DNA from: an uncultured Roseburia sp.
Lineage (GTDB): Bacteria > Bacillota > Clostridia > Lachnospirales > Lachnospiraceae
Length of the DNA: 64,000 nucleotides
Direction: 5' to 3'
Assembly (NCBI GenBank): GCA_934317215.1
Contig: CAKREH010000002.1
Location: 62,001 to 126,000 of the forward strand
Numbering within the stretch: position 1 is the stretch's first letter; each line of letters starts with the position of its first letter. Below the pieces are notes generated by a model. It was not told the DNA's origin, searched no databases, and saw only the letters and a list, made by a program, of their open reading frames with translations. The translations under genes were made by a program, and so were the position numbers. Shown here piece after piece: positions 51,912 through 61,219 of this stretch.

Positions 51912-52224
51912 TTTGTGTGCGAAAAGGTGTGTGCGATAGGTTGTGCAGGCAGATTGGCGGAACCCCCGGGCGGTTTTATTTCCGTTGTCCGAGGATAAGA
52001 ACATCTAACTATGCCTGATACCGTGAATTGGACGATCGACGTGAGCGGCTTCAATGAGCCTTCCATGGCTCATGAAGCCTTGTTCTGCCGTCCGTGGCAG
52101 AACATCACTGGGGATGGACAGGCATACTAAGATGTTCTAATCCTCTACCAAAGTCATAAAACTGCCCGGGGGTTCCGCCAATCTGCCAATCCAGTTTTCT
52201 TGGCACACCTTTTTTGCACTCAAA
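51912..52224 (+). repeat. Large palindromic element, copy 3 (core 51980-52156)
   Basis: The core runs from TTCCGTTGTCCGAGGATAAG to ACCAAAGTCA with CTATGCCTG/CAGGCATA inside. Inner hairpins: GGCTTCAATGAGCC with GGCTCATGAAGCC (loop TTCCAT) and GTTCTGCC/GGCAGAAC (loop GTCCGT). Arms at this locus: GGCAGATTGGCGGAACCCCC plus GGGC on the left and the exact complement on the right, and outermost AAAAGGTGTG/CACACCTTTT. It fills most of the gap between the cupin and MFS genes. No ORF. Confidence 0.87.
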
Positions 52225-52330
52225 CCTTTTTATGTTTTATAGTATACACAGTTTAGAGGAAAAAATATGTTGTAGGTACAACATATTGGGGAAATCATGA
52301 GAAAAAAATTATTAGGAAAGGATTTTTATC

Positions 52331-53515
52331 CTAACTGTTTTCTCTCTTTTTCCCAGCAAGCATCAACCCCAGCAGCAATACCACCGGAAACAGGATGCCC
52401 GCAAATATTCCAATCCTCAAGTTATTGTCAAATGCGCTCGACACAAATCCAACCAGTGTCGGTCCGCCGGAACAGCCCAAGTCCCCGGCGAGGGCGAGCA
52501 GGGCAAACATGACAGTTCCACCGCGTTTTAATGCAGCGGATGCTTTGCTGAACGTGCCCGGCCAAAGGATTCCAACGGAAAATCCACAGATCCCGCAGCC
52601 TGCAAGTTCTAACAGCGGAACCGGGATCAGGGAAATGCACAGATAGGAAATGATGCAGAGCACACAGCTCAACTTCATGAAACGGTCGAGGTTTAATTTT
52701 TCGCCGTATTTTCCATAGATCAGCCGGGATGTTCCCATCAGGATGGAAAATGACATCGGACCAACCAAGTCTCCGACTGTCTTTGTGATGCCGAGTCCCT
52801 GCTCCGCAAAAGTGGATGCCCACTGGCTGACTGCCTGCTCTGCGGCACCGGAGCAGACCATCATGACCATCAGCATCCAGAATACCTTTTCCCGGAACAG
52901 TTCCTTCATGGTCATACCTGTCTCACCCTCCTCGTGAAGGCTGTAGATTGGCACTTTCGTAAAAAGGATCATATTTCCAATCGGTATGATCGTCCATAAT
53001 AAAGTAAGGATTTTCCAGTTCCTTGTGCCAAAAGCAGCAAAAAATATGGTGGACAGCAGGACTACACCCGTACATCCCCAACAGTAAAACGAGTGGAGCA
53101 GACTCATTGCCGCCTCTTTATTATCGGTCGGACAAGCCTCAATGATTGGACTGATCAAAACTTCGATCAATCCGCCACCAACCGCATACACTACGACTGC
53201 ACATAATATCCCGGCAAAATGATCCGGCAGTACTTCCGGTAAAATCGTCAGCAGTAAAAGGCCTGCAGCGGCACAGATATGTGCAATGATCACAGAGGCA
53301 CGATAACCGATCTTATCTATAAACCCTGCAGAGAGCAGATCAACTAACAACTGGATCACAAAATTGATCGTGATCAGCAGTGTGATCTGTGTCAGCGGTA
53401 TCTGATAGCTTTTCTGGAATGTCACAAATAAAAGCGGTACAAAACTGTTTACGATCGCCTGCACGATATAACCGATAAAGCAGGCATACGTTGTTTTTTT
53501 ATAATCAAACTTCAT
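52331..53515 (-). CDS. MFS transporter
   Basis: 394 residues, 12 membrane helices. LSAGFIDKIGYRASVIIAHI is the MFS loop 2-3 motif, and the second half repeats it (GTSRLIYGKYGEKLNLDRFM). Resembles the fucose/YqgE-like group of MFS. The substrate is not clear. The next gene upstream (HD-GYP) ends 12 bp before its start, so they may be one transcript. Confidence 0.87.
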   Translation of the reverse strand: MKFDYKKTTYACFIGYIVQAIVNSFVPLLFVTFQKSYQIPLTQITLLITINFVIQLLVDLLSAGFIDKIGYRASVIIAHICAAAGLLLLTILPEVLPDHFAGILCAVVVYAVGGGLIEVLISPIIEACPTDNKEAAMSLLHSFYCWGCTGVVLLSTIFFAAFGTRNWKILTLLWTIIPIGNMILFTKVPIYSLHEEGETGMTMKELFREKVFWMLMVMMVCSGAAEQAVSQWASTFAEQGLGITKTVGDLVGPMSFSILMGTSRLIYGKYGEKLNLDRFMKLSCVLCIISYLCISLIPVPLLELAGCGICGFSVGILWPGTFSKASAALKRGGTVMFALLALAGDLGCSGGPTLVGFVSSAFDNNLRIGIFAGILFPVVLLLGLMLAGKKRENS

Positions 53516-53527
53516 AATCTCTTTCTC

Positions 53528-54739
53528 TTACGCAAAACATTTTTTGATCTGTTCTGTGATCTCACCGTCGATCCATCCCTTCTGCACCATATTTTCCAAT
53601 ATCTCACATGCTGCCTCGTGCGTCATTCCGGATTTATACGGTCTGCTCTCCGTCAGTGCCTGATAGATATCAATGCACGCCATGATACGTTCCTGCCTGT
53701 TTAGCTCGTCGGCAGTTTTACCGAACGGATACCCGGTGCCATCGAGTTTTTCATGGTGGAGTGCCGCCCAGTCACGGATATCTTCCATTCCTTCTGCCTG
53801 TGATAAGATCAGATATGTGTATCCCGCATGATTTTTCATTTTAGAAAACTCCTCGTCCGTCAGGCGTCCCGGTTTTTCTAAGATATCATTTCCGATCGCT
53901 GCTTTTCCGATATCGTGCAACGCACCTGCCAGATACATTTTCAGCACCGTCTCCTCGTCATCACCGAGATATCTGGACAATCTGGCTGCATTTTCCGCAA
54001 CACCGAGTGAATGACGGCTTGTAAATTCGGATTTATAGTCGATGATCTTTGCAAACAGATTGGCAAAATTTTTGCACATTTCATCGCTTAAATCCCGCTT
54101 TTTTCTCGGAACAATATTCCACAGCCGCTCTTCTAAATCTGCATCTCCAAGGCTTAAAAAATGTTCTTCCCCAAACACGTTCAAAAAAGCATCCACACAT
54201 GCAGTATCAAATTTTGTCCCTTTATTTTTCAAAAGATAATCTTTCGCGCGCTGCCACACGGCATCATTAAATACCGGTGTCCGGCAGAACGCATCTAAAA
54301 TATCACACAGATGAATAATCCTTGCAAAAAGAGGGATCTCTTCCCACGTTTTTCCAAACGCTCCGCTGCCATCGGCATTTTCATGGTGATATAAAATCAC
54401 ATTTTTCACATCCGTCAGAAACGGGTACATTTTTAAGTTTTCTTCCCCGTAAATGCAGTGGATGCCAAGCTGCTTTGACGTTATATTTTCTATATTATTT
54501 TTTGTAAGGTCATTGTGAAATTCCTCATGAATATACTGCGTCAGCGCATTGTCATGCAGCAGCGAACATGCCGCAAGATCCTGCAGGGCATCTCCTGTAA
54601 TTCCCATTTTTTGTGCTGTGCATACGCTCATATATGCAACTCTTTTTCCATGTTTTGTCGCAACATGGGTCAGTTCCGCTTCGACACAGTCGAGTACATA
54701 AGAACATGCACCAAGCAGACCCATAATGTCTAATTCCAT
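53528..54739 (-). CDS. Tandem HD domain protein, second one HD-GYP type
   Basis: 403 residues. Residues about 20-170 are an HD domain with SLLHDNALTQY and HHENADGSGAFG, a degenerate HD-GYP (Asn for Asp, no GYP). Residues 215-400 hold a full HD-GYP: RHSLGVAENAARLSRYLG, ALHDIGKAAI, NHAGYTYLIL, HHEKLDGTGYPFG and DIYQALTESRPYK. HD-GYP enzymes cut cyclic di-GMP; the first domain may be regulatory. No sensor or membrane helix. Confidence 0.88.
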   Translation of the reverse strand: MELDIMGLLGACSYVLDCVEAELTHVATKHGKRVAYMSVCTAQKMGITGDALQDLAACSLLHDNALTQYIHEEFHNDLTKNNIENITSKQLGIHCIYGEENLKMYPFLTDVKNVILYHHENADGSGAFGKTWEEIPLFARIIHLCDILDAFCRTPVFNDAVWQRAKDYLLKNKGTKFDTACVDAFLNVFGEEHFLSLGDADLEERLWNIVPRKKRDLSDEMCKNFANLFAKIIDYKSEFTSRHSLGVAENAARLSRYLGDDEETVLKMYLAGALHDIGKAAIGNDILEKPGRLTDEEFSKMKNHAGYTYLILSQAEGMEDIRDWAALHHEKLDGTGYPFGKTADELNRQERIMACIDIYQALTESRPYKSGMTHEAACEILENMVQKGWIDGEITEQIKKCFA

Positions 54740-54813
54740 TTCCCATTCACTCTCTTTTTATTTTTTTCTATCTTAGCACACCAAAATCACTTTTGATACC
54801 ACAAAATTGCTTT

Positions 54814-54999
54814 TCATTTCACAAAATTATTTCTGCGGGTGAACACCGCTTTTTCCAACAGTTCGGTCACTTCGGTTTTTCCTCCGTGCTCTGACAGCAT
54901 AAACGGCTCATTTTCCAGATTTTCAATTTCAAACTTTTCTTTAACGCAAAGCGGATGTGCCTCCGGCAGCACGACCATGTATTCATCCATTTTTGACAT
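54814..54999 (-). pseudogene. LysR regulator remnant (effector domain piece)
   Basis: 61 codons: YMVVLPEAHPLCVKEKFEIE then PFMLSEHGGKTEVTELLEKA is typical of the LysR effector domain at about residues 150-210. The helix-turn-helix half and the C-terminal end are missing. It directly follows the DUF4317-like gene. Not likely translated into anything useful. Confidence 0.7.
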
Positions 55000-55000
55000 A

Positions 55001-55618
55001 TCACTTTAGCAGCTTCTGCCACACACTCTCACTGTGACCGGCCTCTTTCTCATACAAATTGATATACTCTCCCGCCGTGCTGTGATCCTTAAATGCCGGA
55101 TACAAAAATCCGCTCTCCGGCACGCCCGGCTCATACTCGCCCTCTAACGGGCTGACCGCACAGATCAGATATTCGTACACTTCCTCTGAGTCCTCCTGCC
55201 ATGCTTTATCGGTTCCTTTTACCGGGACATCGTATCTCCCGTGGAACAAAAAACACGCATACGGGTATCCCGGTTTATATTTTTCTCCAAGCAGCTCATA
55301 GAAAAGATCTGGGAATGCATCGTCCTTCAGACCTGTCTCCTTGATTCCGTCAAATAACTGCCAGATACTCCCCGGCTTTCTTTTTTCGTCCGGAATCCTG
55401 TATTCTTTTAACTGTTCATTGGTTTTTGAGATCAGCACCGTCTTGGCAAGTTCTAAGTTTTTGGCTCTTTCAGATGCAGACAATTTTAAGAAATGCGTAT
55501 TGAATGTTCCATCCACATATCCCTCTTCGTCAAAATATGCGCCTGCGATCCGGTCTATGGATGCCCGTGCGGGAGTCATCCGTCTGGTGAGTTCTAGCAT
55601 GTCGTCGCGATTGATCAT
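55001..55618 (-). CDS. DUF4317-like protein, short form
   Basis: 205 residues from the ATG at 55618. MINRDDMLELTRRMTPARAS, RIAGAYFDEEGYVDGTFNTH, FLFHGRYDVPVKGTDK, SEEVYEYLICAVSPLEGEYE and ESGFLYPAFKDHSTAGEYIN line up with the N-terminal half of DUF4317, a family of about 380-400 residues in clostridia with no known role. The C-terminal half is absent and a LysR piece follows at once, so a deletion may have joined the two. Sits after the Fic gene with a short hairpin-SD repeat between. Confidence 0.7.
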   Translation of the reverse strand: MINRDDMLELTRRMTPARASIDRIAGAYFDEEGYVDGTFNTHFLKLSASERAKNLELAKTVLISKTNEQLKEYRIPDEKRKPGSIWQLFDGIKETGLKDDAFPDLFYELLGEKYKPGYPYACFLFHGRYDVPVKGTDKAWQEDSEEVYEYLICAVSPLEGEYEPGVPESGFLYPAFKDHSTAGEYINLYEKEAGHSESVWQKLLK

Positions 55619-55654
55619 TTTAATCCCCATTCCTGCGCTGTTTTTTGCACAAAT
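55619..55654 (-). repeat. Modular hairpin leader repeat, short form, before the DUF4317-like gene
   Basis: Only the GC-AAAAAACAGCGC-type module and GGAATGGGG SD module are present, between the Fic stop and this start. Confidence 0.55.
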
Positions 55655-55670
55655 CTCCATATCATAATAG

Positions 55671-56771
55671 CTATTTTAACTGATTTAATATCTTTTTCTC
55701 ATTCATTCTCGTAAAATCGCTCAGTCTGTATGAGCGTATTCTCTCCTTCACGATCACCGGCACTAAAAAACCATTTGTCGAGAGTTTTGCACACCTGTTT
55801 ATGATCGTTTTACTGGTCACTCCCACCAACTTGCTGACATCAATCGGTGCAAATTCATACAAATGTTTTTTTATCAGAAATACCAGCAGCTCTTTCTCCT
55901 TTGCATTCAGATAAGACAATCCGACAAGCAGATCCTCCTCACTGGATTCCCTGGACAACTCGCATACTTTCGAGGAATATAATTCCATCATGCGCAGGAA
56001 ATAATCTACCCATATCTCCGGATGTGGCGGATTATCCCTCCCGGAATAATACAGTGCCGGAAGTCCCATCTGCAGCGACCGGTAATACTCTTCGGCATCA
56101 TATGCAAAATACTCTTCTAAAGAACCGATTCCATGAAAACCATATCCATTCAGGTCTAATATATACCCGGACATCAGTCTTGCCGTTCTTCCGTTTCCGT
56201 CTTCGAACGGATGGATCGTCACCAGTTGATAATGGACAACTGCAGCAACGATCAGCGGATGATCGTCTGTTGTATTCACATAATTGACCAATTCATCCAA
56301 AAGTTCTGGGATATCAATATATTCCGGCGGTATATAATCGGCATTTCCCGTCTCCGAATCATACACTGCAAACAAAAATCCCGGCGGCATGGCTCCCCTC
56401 AGCCCAATTTTTTCCTTAGATGCTCCTTTTTCCACTAACGCCTGAATCTCCAGAATCAATTCCTTAGAAAACGGGACTTTATCTTTTACCTTCTTTTCTA
56501 AAAGGCACAATGCCATGAAGTAATTCCTTACTTCCTGCTCCGGCTTTAAGAAATGTCTGTGCGGATCACTTTCGATTGCGGCATCTGCCTGTCCCTCTGT
56601 GAGCGGATTTCCCTCTATTTTATTGGATGCATAGGAACTTTTCTTCTTGGAATTTTTTCTTAACTTATTTGCGGTAATACTCGGTATCTGAACATTGCCC
56701 ATTGAAAATTTATTTTTATCAATCTGTGATATCATCTTTAGAATATTGTTCGTAAGTGTAACATGGATCAT
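55671..56771 (-). CDS. Fic family AMP-transferase with inhibitory helix and C-terminal winged helix
   Basis: 366 residues. The Fic core motif is HPFEDGNGRTAR at 187-198. An N-terminal inhibitory S-x-x-x-E-G (S49 to G54, SNKIEG) marks class II Fic, which is auto-inhibited from its N-terminus. After the Fic domain a winged helix (APIDVSKLVGVTSKTIINRC) lies near 315-345. Class II Fic proteins add AMP to Ser, Thr or Tyr; the target is unknown and may include the protein itself. SD GGAGGGAG. Confidence 0.9.
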   Translation of the reverse strand: MIHVTLTNNILKMISQIDKNKFSMGNVQIPSITANKLRKNSKKKSSYASNKIEGNPLTEGQADAAIESDPHRHFLKPEQEVRNYFMALCLLEKKVKDKVPFSKELILEIQALVEKGASKEKIGLRGAMPPGFLFAVYDSETGNADYIPPEYIDIPELLDELVNYVNTTDDHPLIVAAVVHYQLVTIHPFEDGNGRTARLMSGYILDLNGYGFHGIGSLEEYFAYDAEEYYRSLQMGLPALYYSGRDNPPHPEIWVDYFLRMMELYSSKVCELSRESSEEDLLVGLSYLNAKEKELLVFLIKKHLYEFAPIDVSKLVGVTSKTIINRCAKLSTNGFLVPVIVKERIRSYRLSDFTRMNEKKILNQLK

Positions 56772-56894
56772 TTTGCTCCCTCCTGCATCATTCTATTATA
56801 CCGGATTTCCGTAATTTATTCCATTAAATTTACACTATTTTTACACTATTTTTCACTATTCTTTCACTATTTTTTTCTTAATTGCTTTCCTTTT

Positions 56895-58250
56895 TTACAC
56901 CAGTCCCTGAATCAGGATAAACAGGATCAGCAGCGGCAGTATAAACTGGAAATACGGCTTTAACTTTTTCGAAATCTTAAGTCCCTCTCCCGTATTTGCC
57001 TCGTCAATATATTTGTCAAATCCCCAGCCCCACTTTGTTACGCTAAACAGCAGATAAATCAGTGAACCGATCGGAAGAAGCAGATTGCTGACGATAAAGT
57101 CCTCACTGTCAAGCACATCGCGGCCGCCTATCAGATGCAGGCTGCTCCACACATTGTAACCCAGTACACACGGAAGGCTTGCGACCAGGATAATGATTCC
57201 GTTGATGAGTGCAGCTTTATTTCTGCTCCAGTGAAACATATCCATACAAAATGACATAATGTTTTCAAACACTGCCATGACCGTCGAAAAACTTGCAAAG
57301 GTCATGAAAAGGAAAAACAGACATCCCCAGATCCGTCCGCCTGCCATATTGACAAACACATTTGGCAGAGTGATAAAAATCAGGCTCGGTCCGGCATCCA
57401 CTTCCACTCCATAGCTGAAACATGCCGGGAAAATGATCAGTCCAGACATGATCGCTACAAAGGTGTCAAGGCCGCAAATTCTTGCGCCCTCACCGGCAAG
57501 CGAATGATCTTTGCCCATATAACTTCCGAAGATCTCCATTGCGGCAACGCCAAGACTCAGTGTGAAAAATGCCTGGTTCATGGCTTCCGTGATCACATTT
57601 TTAAGCCCTGTCTCTGCAACCGTGTCCAGATTCGGGACAAGATAAAACTTCACGCCTTCTGCCGCTCCCCGCAGTGTAATACTGTGCACCGCGAGAACAA
57701 CAATCAGAATCAGCAGCGCGCTCATCATGATCTTGCTTATTTTTTCCAGTCCGTTCTGCAGTCCCCTGCTACACACAAGAAATCCCAGTATCACGGTAAG
57801 GATCATCCAAAATGCCATCTGTCCCGGATCTGCGAGCAGATTAGAAAATACTGCCGCAGTATTGTCCGCAGTCATGCCGGTCTGGAATTCACCTTTTAAA
57901 AATTTAAAGAAATACGATACCATCCAGCCGGATACTGTCGTGTAGTACATCATCAGCATATAGCAGCCGAACATTGCGATCCAGCCGTGAATATACCACT
58001 TGCTGCCTTCTTTTTCGAGTGCTTTATAACCTAACACTGCACTTTTTCTGCTGGCGCGCCCCACGGCAAGTTCCATGGTGAGCACCGGAAGTCCCATTGC
58101 CATCAAAAATATCAGGTAGAACAGGACGAAGATGCCGCCGCCGTTTTGTCCAGCCACATAGGGGAATCGCCAGACGTTCCCGATTCCGATGGCGCAGCCG
58201 GCGCTTACGAGCAGAAAGCCCAGGCGGGATTTGAAGGATTCTCTTTTCAT
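56895..58250 (-). CDS. Sodium:neurotransmitter symporter (NSS/SNF) family transporter
   Basis: 451 residues. The N-terminal SRLGFLLVSAGCAIGIGNVW RFPY motif (split helix 1 with the Na+ and substrate site) is diagnostic. About 11 helices. Bacterial NSS proteins (LeuT, TnaT, MhsT) import amino acids with Na+. The substrate is not clear from sequence. SD is GGAG ten bases from the ATG. The AGCS gene ends 30 bp before its start, so they may be an operon. Confidence 0.92.
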   Translation of the reverse strand: MKRESFKSRLGFLLVSAGCAIGIGNVWRFPYVAGQNGGGIFVLFYLIFLMAMGLPVLTMELAVGRASRKSAVLGYKALEKEGSKWYIHGWIAMFGCYMLMMYYTTVSGWMVSYFFKFLKGEFQTGMTADNTAAVFSNLLADPGQMAFWMILTVILGFLVCSRGLQNGLEKISKIMMSALLILIVVLAVHSITLRGAAEGVKFYLVPNLDTVAETGLKNVITEAMNQAFFTLSLGVAAMEIFGSYMGKDHSLAGEGARICGLDTFVAIMSGLIIFPACFSYGVEVDAGPSLIFITLPNVFVNMAGGRIWGCLFFLFMTFASFSTVMAVFENIMSFCMDMFHWSRNKAALINGIIILVASLPCVLGYNVWSSLHLIGGRDVLDSEDFIVSNLLLPIGSLIYLLFSVTKWGWGFDKYIDEANTGEGLKISKKLKPYFQFILPLLILFILIQGLV

Positions 58251-58280
58251 TTTTATTTTGCTCCGTTTCTATTTTATTTT

Positions 58281-59663
58281 TTACTTGGTGGATTCAAATT
58301 CTTTCAAGGCGGTAAGTGCCTGACCACCAAGCAGATACAATATTCCTGTATTGAAGATAGTCATCAGACCGATTCCGACGTCGCCGAGATCCCATACGAA
58401 AGTGTAGGCGGCGATTCCGCCGATAAATAACATAATTAATGCAAGAATTTTGTACAATGTCTGAAAGATCCATTTATCTCCAAATAAATAGGCAACGTTG
58501 CTTCTGGCATAGAAGAGGATGCCTAAAAATGTGGAGAAACTGAATAAAAACAGTGTCACTGCGATGAATATGACACCAAATTCGCCCAGGTGATAGCGCA
58601 TTGCGGACTGGAGAAGGTCCATGCCTTCTTTTCCTGCTACGATATTTTCCGGTGCAGTGAGCATGATCATAGCAGTGCAGCTGCAGATCACAATGGTGTC
58701 GACAAATACGCCAAGTGCCTGTGTCAGTCCGGCGCTGACCGGTGTCTCACATTCGGCTGCTGCGGCTGCACAAGGAGCAGAGCCGGAACCGGCTTCGTTT
58801 GAAAACAGTCCACGCTTGATGCCGTTCATAAGGACAGCGCCGAAGCCGCCGGAGACTGCCTGTCTGAGTCCAAATGCCTCCTCGAAGATCCGTCCAAAGA
58901 CCGCCGGAATGGTGCCAATATTTTTCAGGATAATAAATATCGTGATCGCAAAATAGCAGACCGCCATAACCGGTACGACCACGTCAAGCACTTTTACCGT
59001 CGCATTTTTCCGAAGGACGATCACCGCCGCGATCGCAACCAGTACGATCGTTGTGTAGAATGGCGGGATGCCAAATGCATTTTCAAAGGAAGATGCCACG
59101 GAATTGCTGATGACCTGGCTGATGCCGCACCAGCAGATCAGTCCTGAAATTGCAAAAAGTACTGCGATCAGCACATGCTTTTTCTTCTTTTTCAATTTTT
59201 CTTCACAGAAATGATGGATATAATATGCGGGACCTCCGCGATATCCACCATACAAAGGATCTTTCTCCTTGTGTAACTGTGCGAGCGTTCCCTCCACAAA
59301 TGCGGTCGAAGAACCGATCAGCGCAGTCACCCACATCCAGAACACAGCACCGGCACCGCCTGCCGAGATTGCCGCCACAACGCCTACCAGATTTCCCATG
59401 CCGACTCTGGTAGCCGTCGAGACGATCAGCGTCTGAAATGTGGAAAGACTGTCCTTCGTTTCTTTTTTTGCCATAAGTGCTTTTATCATATCCGGGAAAA
59501 GCCTGACCGGCAAAAATCTTGTGCGGACCGTAAAATAGATTCCTGTCGGAATCAGAAGAATTACAAGTAAAGAAATCCCTATGCTGCTTTCCTGCGGCAA
59601 AGGGATCGTAATCAGATCTCCCCATAAAAATGCGTAGATCTTTTCAATGACCGAGACTATCAT
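58281..59663 (-). CDS. Alanine/glycine:cation symporter (AGCS) family protein
   Basis: 460 residues from the ATG at 59663 (AAAAGGT eight bases upstream). AGCS marks: FQTLIVSTATRVGMGNLVGV, FWMWVTALIGSSTAFVEGTL and NGIKRGLFSNEAGSGSAPCA. About ten helices. AGCS proteins move alanine or glycine with Na+. Together with the NSS gene downstream it suggests an amino acid uptake pair. Confidence 0.92.
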   Translation of the reverse strand: MIVSVIEKIYAFLWGDLITIPLPQESSIGISLLVILLIPTGIYFTVRTRFLPVRLFPDMIKALMAKKETKDSLSTFQTLIVSTATRVGMGNLVGVVAAISAGGAGAVFWMWVTALIGSSTAFVEGTLAQLHKEKDPLYGGYRGGPAYYIHHFCEEKLKKKKKHVLIAVLFAISGLICWCGISQVISNSVASSFENAFGIPPFYTTIVLVAIAAVIVLRKNATVKVLDVVVPVMAVCYFAITIFIILKNIGTIPAVFGRIFEEAFGLRQAVSGGFGAVLMNGIKRGLFSNEAGSGSAPCAAAAAECETPVSAGLTQALGVFVDTIVICSCTAMIMLTAPENIVAGKEGMDLLQSAMRYHLGEFGVIFIAVTLFLFSFSTFLGILFYARSNVAYLFGDKWIFQTLYKILALIMLFIGGIAAYTFVWDLGDVGIGLMTIFNTGILYLLGGQALTALKEFESTK

Positions 59664-59772
59664 AATATATACCTTTTCCATCCTTAGTTTGTACTTTCTC
59701 TATCATACTATAGATTGTCTCTTTCATGCAATAAAGAGGTGATAATTTAATGTAATATAGTTGAAATATTTT

Positions 59773-59991
59773 TTATTCTCCGTCAGTTTTCAGCTCCTGA
59801 AATAGTTCCTCCGAAATCTGCATCCCCTCCGTCAGATCCTTCTCATACAAAAGCGCATCCGCCACTTCCAGCATCTTTCTCTCTCCTGTCTCATCCTCGA
59901 ACCACACCTGATCCATGCGCACACATCCCTCCAGCAGCCCCTCACATCCAAAATCCGGCTCGTCAATTCGAACTATCGTGTATTTATTCAT
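59773..59991 (-). CDS. Small acidic protein of unknown function
   Basis: 72 residues, MNKYTIVRIDEPDFGCEGLL then CVRMDQVWFEDETGERKMLE. No family recognised with certainty. GGGGGAAGAT precedes the ATG, so translation is likely. It is acidic, cytosolic and mostly beta in pattern. Between the AGCS gene and the EAL remnant. Confidence 0.6.
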   Translation of the reverse strand: MNKYTIVRIDEPDFGCEGLLEGCVRMDQVWFEDETGERKMLEVADALLYEKDLTEGMQISEELFQELKTDGE

Positions 59992-60162
59992 ATCTTCCCC
60001 CTGTTATTTATAATGCCTGGCTCAAAGCTGCATCATATTGATTACTTTTTTATCTATTATAATTGCAGCCATCCTCCCCCGCAATCCTCCTTTTATACTA
60101 AAATTAACATCAGAAAATGTGCCACAAAATACATCCTTTACCTTTCATAATCCGTCAAAAAA

Positions 60163-60188
60163 AGATCAGCGACATATGCCGTTGATCT
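60163..60188 (-). terminator. Terminator after the EAL remnant
   Basis: AGATCAGCG pairs with CGTTGATCT (one G-T pair), and the minus-strand transcript then has seven T. The rest of 59992-60382 shows no gene; a 16-codon frame with an SD (60029-60079) is probably chance. Confidence 0.75.
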
Positions 60189-60382
60189 TGTCTACCGTTT
60201 GGACCACTCATTTTTTACAAATAAAGTGCATTCTATTTTTCCAAAGGTTTATTTTTACTTTATCCCACATTGATGTCTTAGAAGGTTTATCTATAATTTT
60301 CTCCACCAGCATGGAGCATCTCACAAAGTCCTCCTCTCTGACGAAAGAATTTTCTATCGTCAGTGATAACATTATAGTTTTC

Positions 60383-61110
60383 CTAACCTGCATCATGAAA
60401 TACAAACTGTTTTATAAATTGATTTTTTTCACATGGTCTGCCAAACAAATAACCCTGTAAATAATCAACATGTATCTTTTTCAGTTTCTGATACCACTCT
60501 TTTTTTTCTACACCTTCAATACAAATTTTGATATCTATGCTATGTACCAGTTCAACAATTTTATTTAACAGCTTATAATCCTTTGCATTACTCATAGCCT
60601 TAGCTGTAAAATCCTTATCCAGTTTCACATAATCAGGATTCATGTTAACAATACAATGCAGATTCGAAAATCCCGTACCAAAATCGTCAAGGACAAACTG
60701 AATATTATTCTCTTCAAATTTTTTTCGAAGTGTCTAAAAGTAAGGTGTCATATCCGTATGTCCACTCTCTGTCAGTTCTGCGCATAAACACTCTGCCGGA
60801 AGATCATAATGTTCTATGGAAGAAAGTATATCTTTGCAGACATCACTTTTCATCATCTGAATATACGATATATTTACGTTAATTTTAAATTTCCGGTATG
60901 TACTGCCGCATCTCATGGCACATAGCTGTAGCTTTATTTAAAACAAATTTTCCGGCTGGTATAATTAATCCTGTTTCTTCCAGAAGCGGAATAAATTCCA
61001 TAGGAGAAATATTTTCTTTCTCATCATCTGTATATACAAAAAACCTCATAAGCGCTTCCGCGCCAATAATATTCCCTGAATGGCAGTCTACAATTGGCTG
61101 ATTCTTTGAT
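60383..61110 (-). pseudogene. EAL domain (c-di-GMP phosphodiesterase) remnant
   Basis: Three pieces of one EAL domain follow each other on the minus strand. First NQPIVDCHSGNIIGAEALMR up to MRQYIPEI and a stop; a one-base shift restores FKINVNISYIQMMKSDVCKD, which ends at a TAG (60734) after TDMTPYF; the same frame then reopens with NNIQFVLDDFGTGFSNLHCI and runs to GYLFGRPCEKNQFIKQF. The catalytic EAL and DDFGTG motifs remain but one frameshift and one nonsense codon break the gene, and the start of the domain and any sensor part are lost. Confidence 0.88.
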
Positions 61111-61219
61111 CATTTTGCATACATCTATACTCATAATACAAAATACCTCTCTGGTCAAATGCAATCTTGCTGCAGCCGTGCACTCCATTTTATGTCTGAT
61201 ATTTTTATTCTGTTAAATT

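Noticed and set aside
60029..60079. 16-codon frame with a purine-rich SD upstream of the 72-residue gene
   Set aside because: Too short, no regulatory codon run or attenuator hairpin to suggest a leader peptide.
60208..60405. 65-codon minus-strand frame after the EAL remnant
   Set aside because: No SD, no family match, overlaps the EAL end and the mirrored plus-strand frame is as long; chance is likely.
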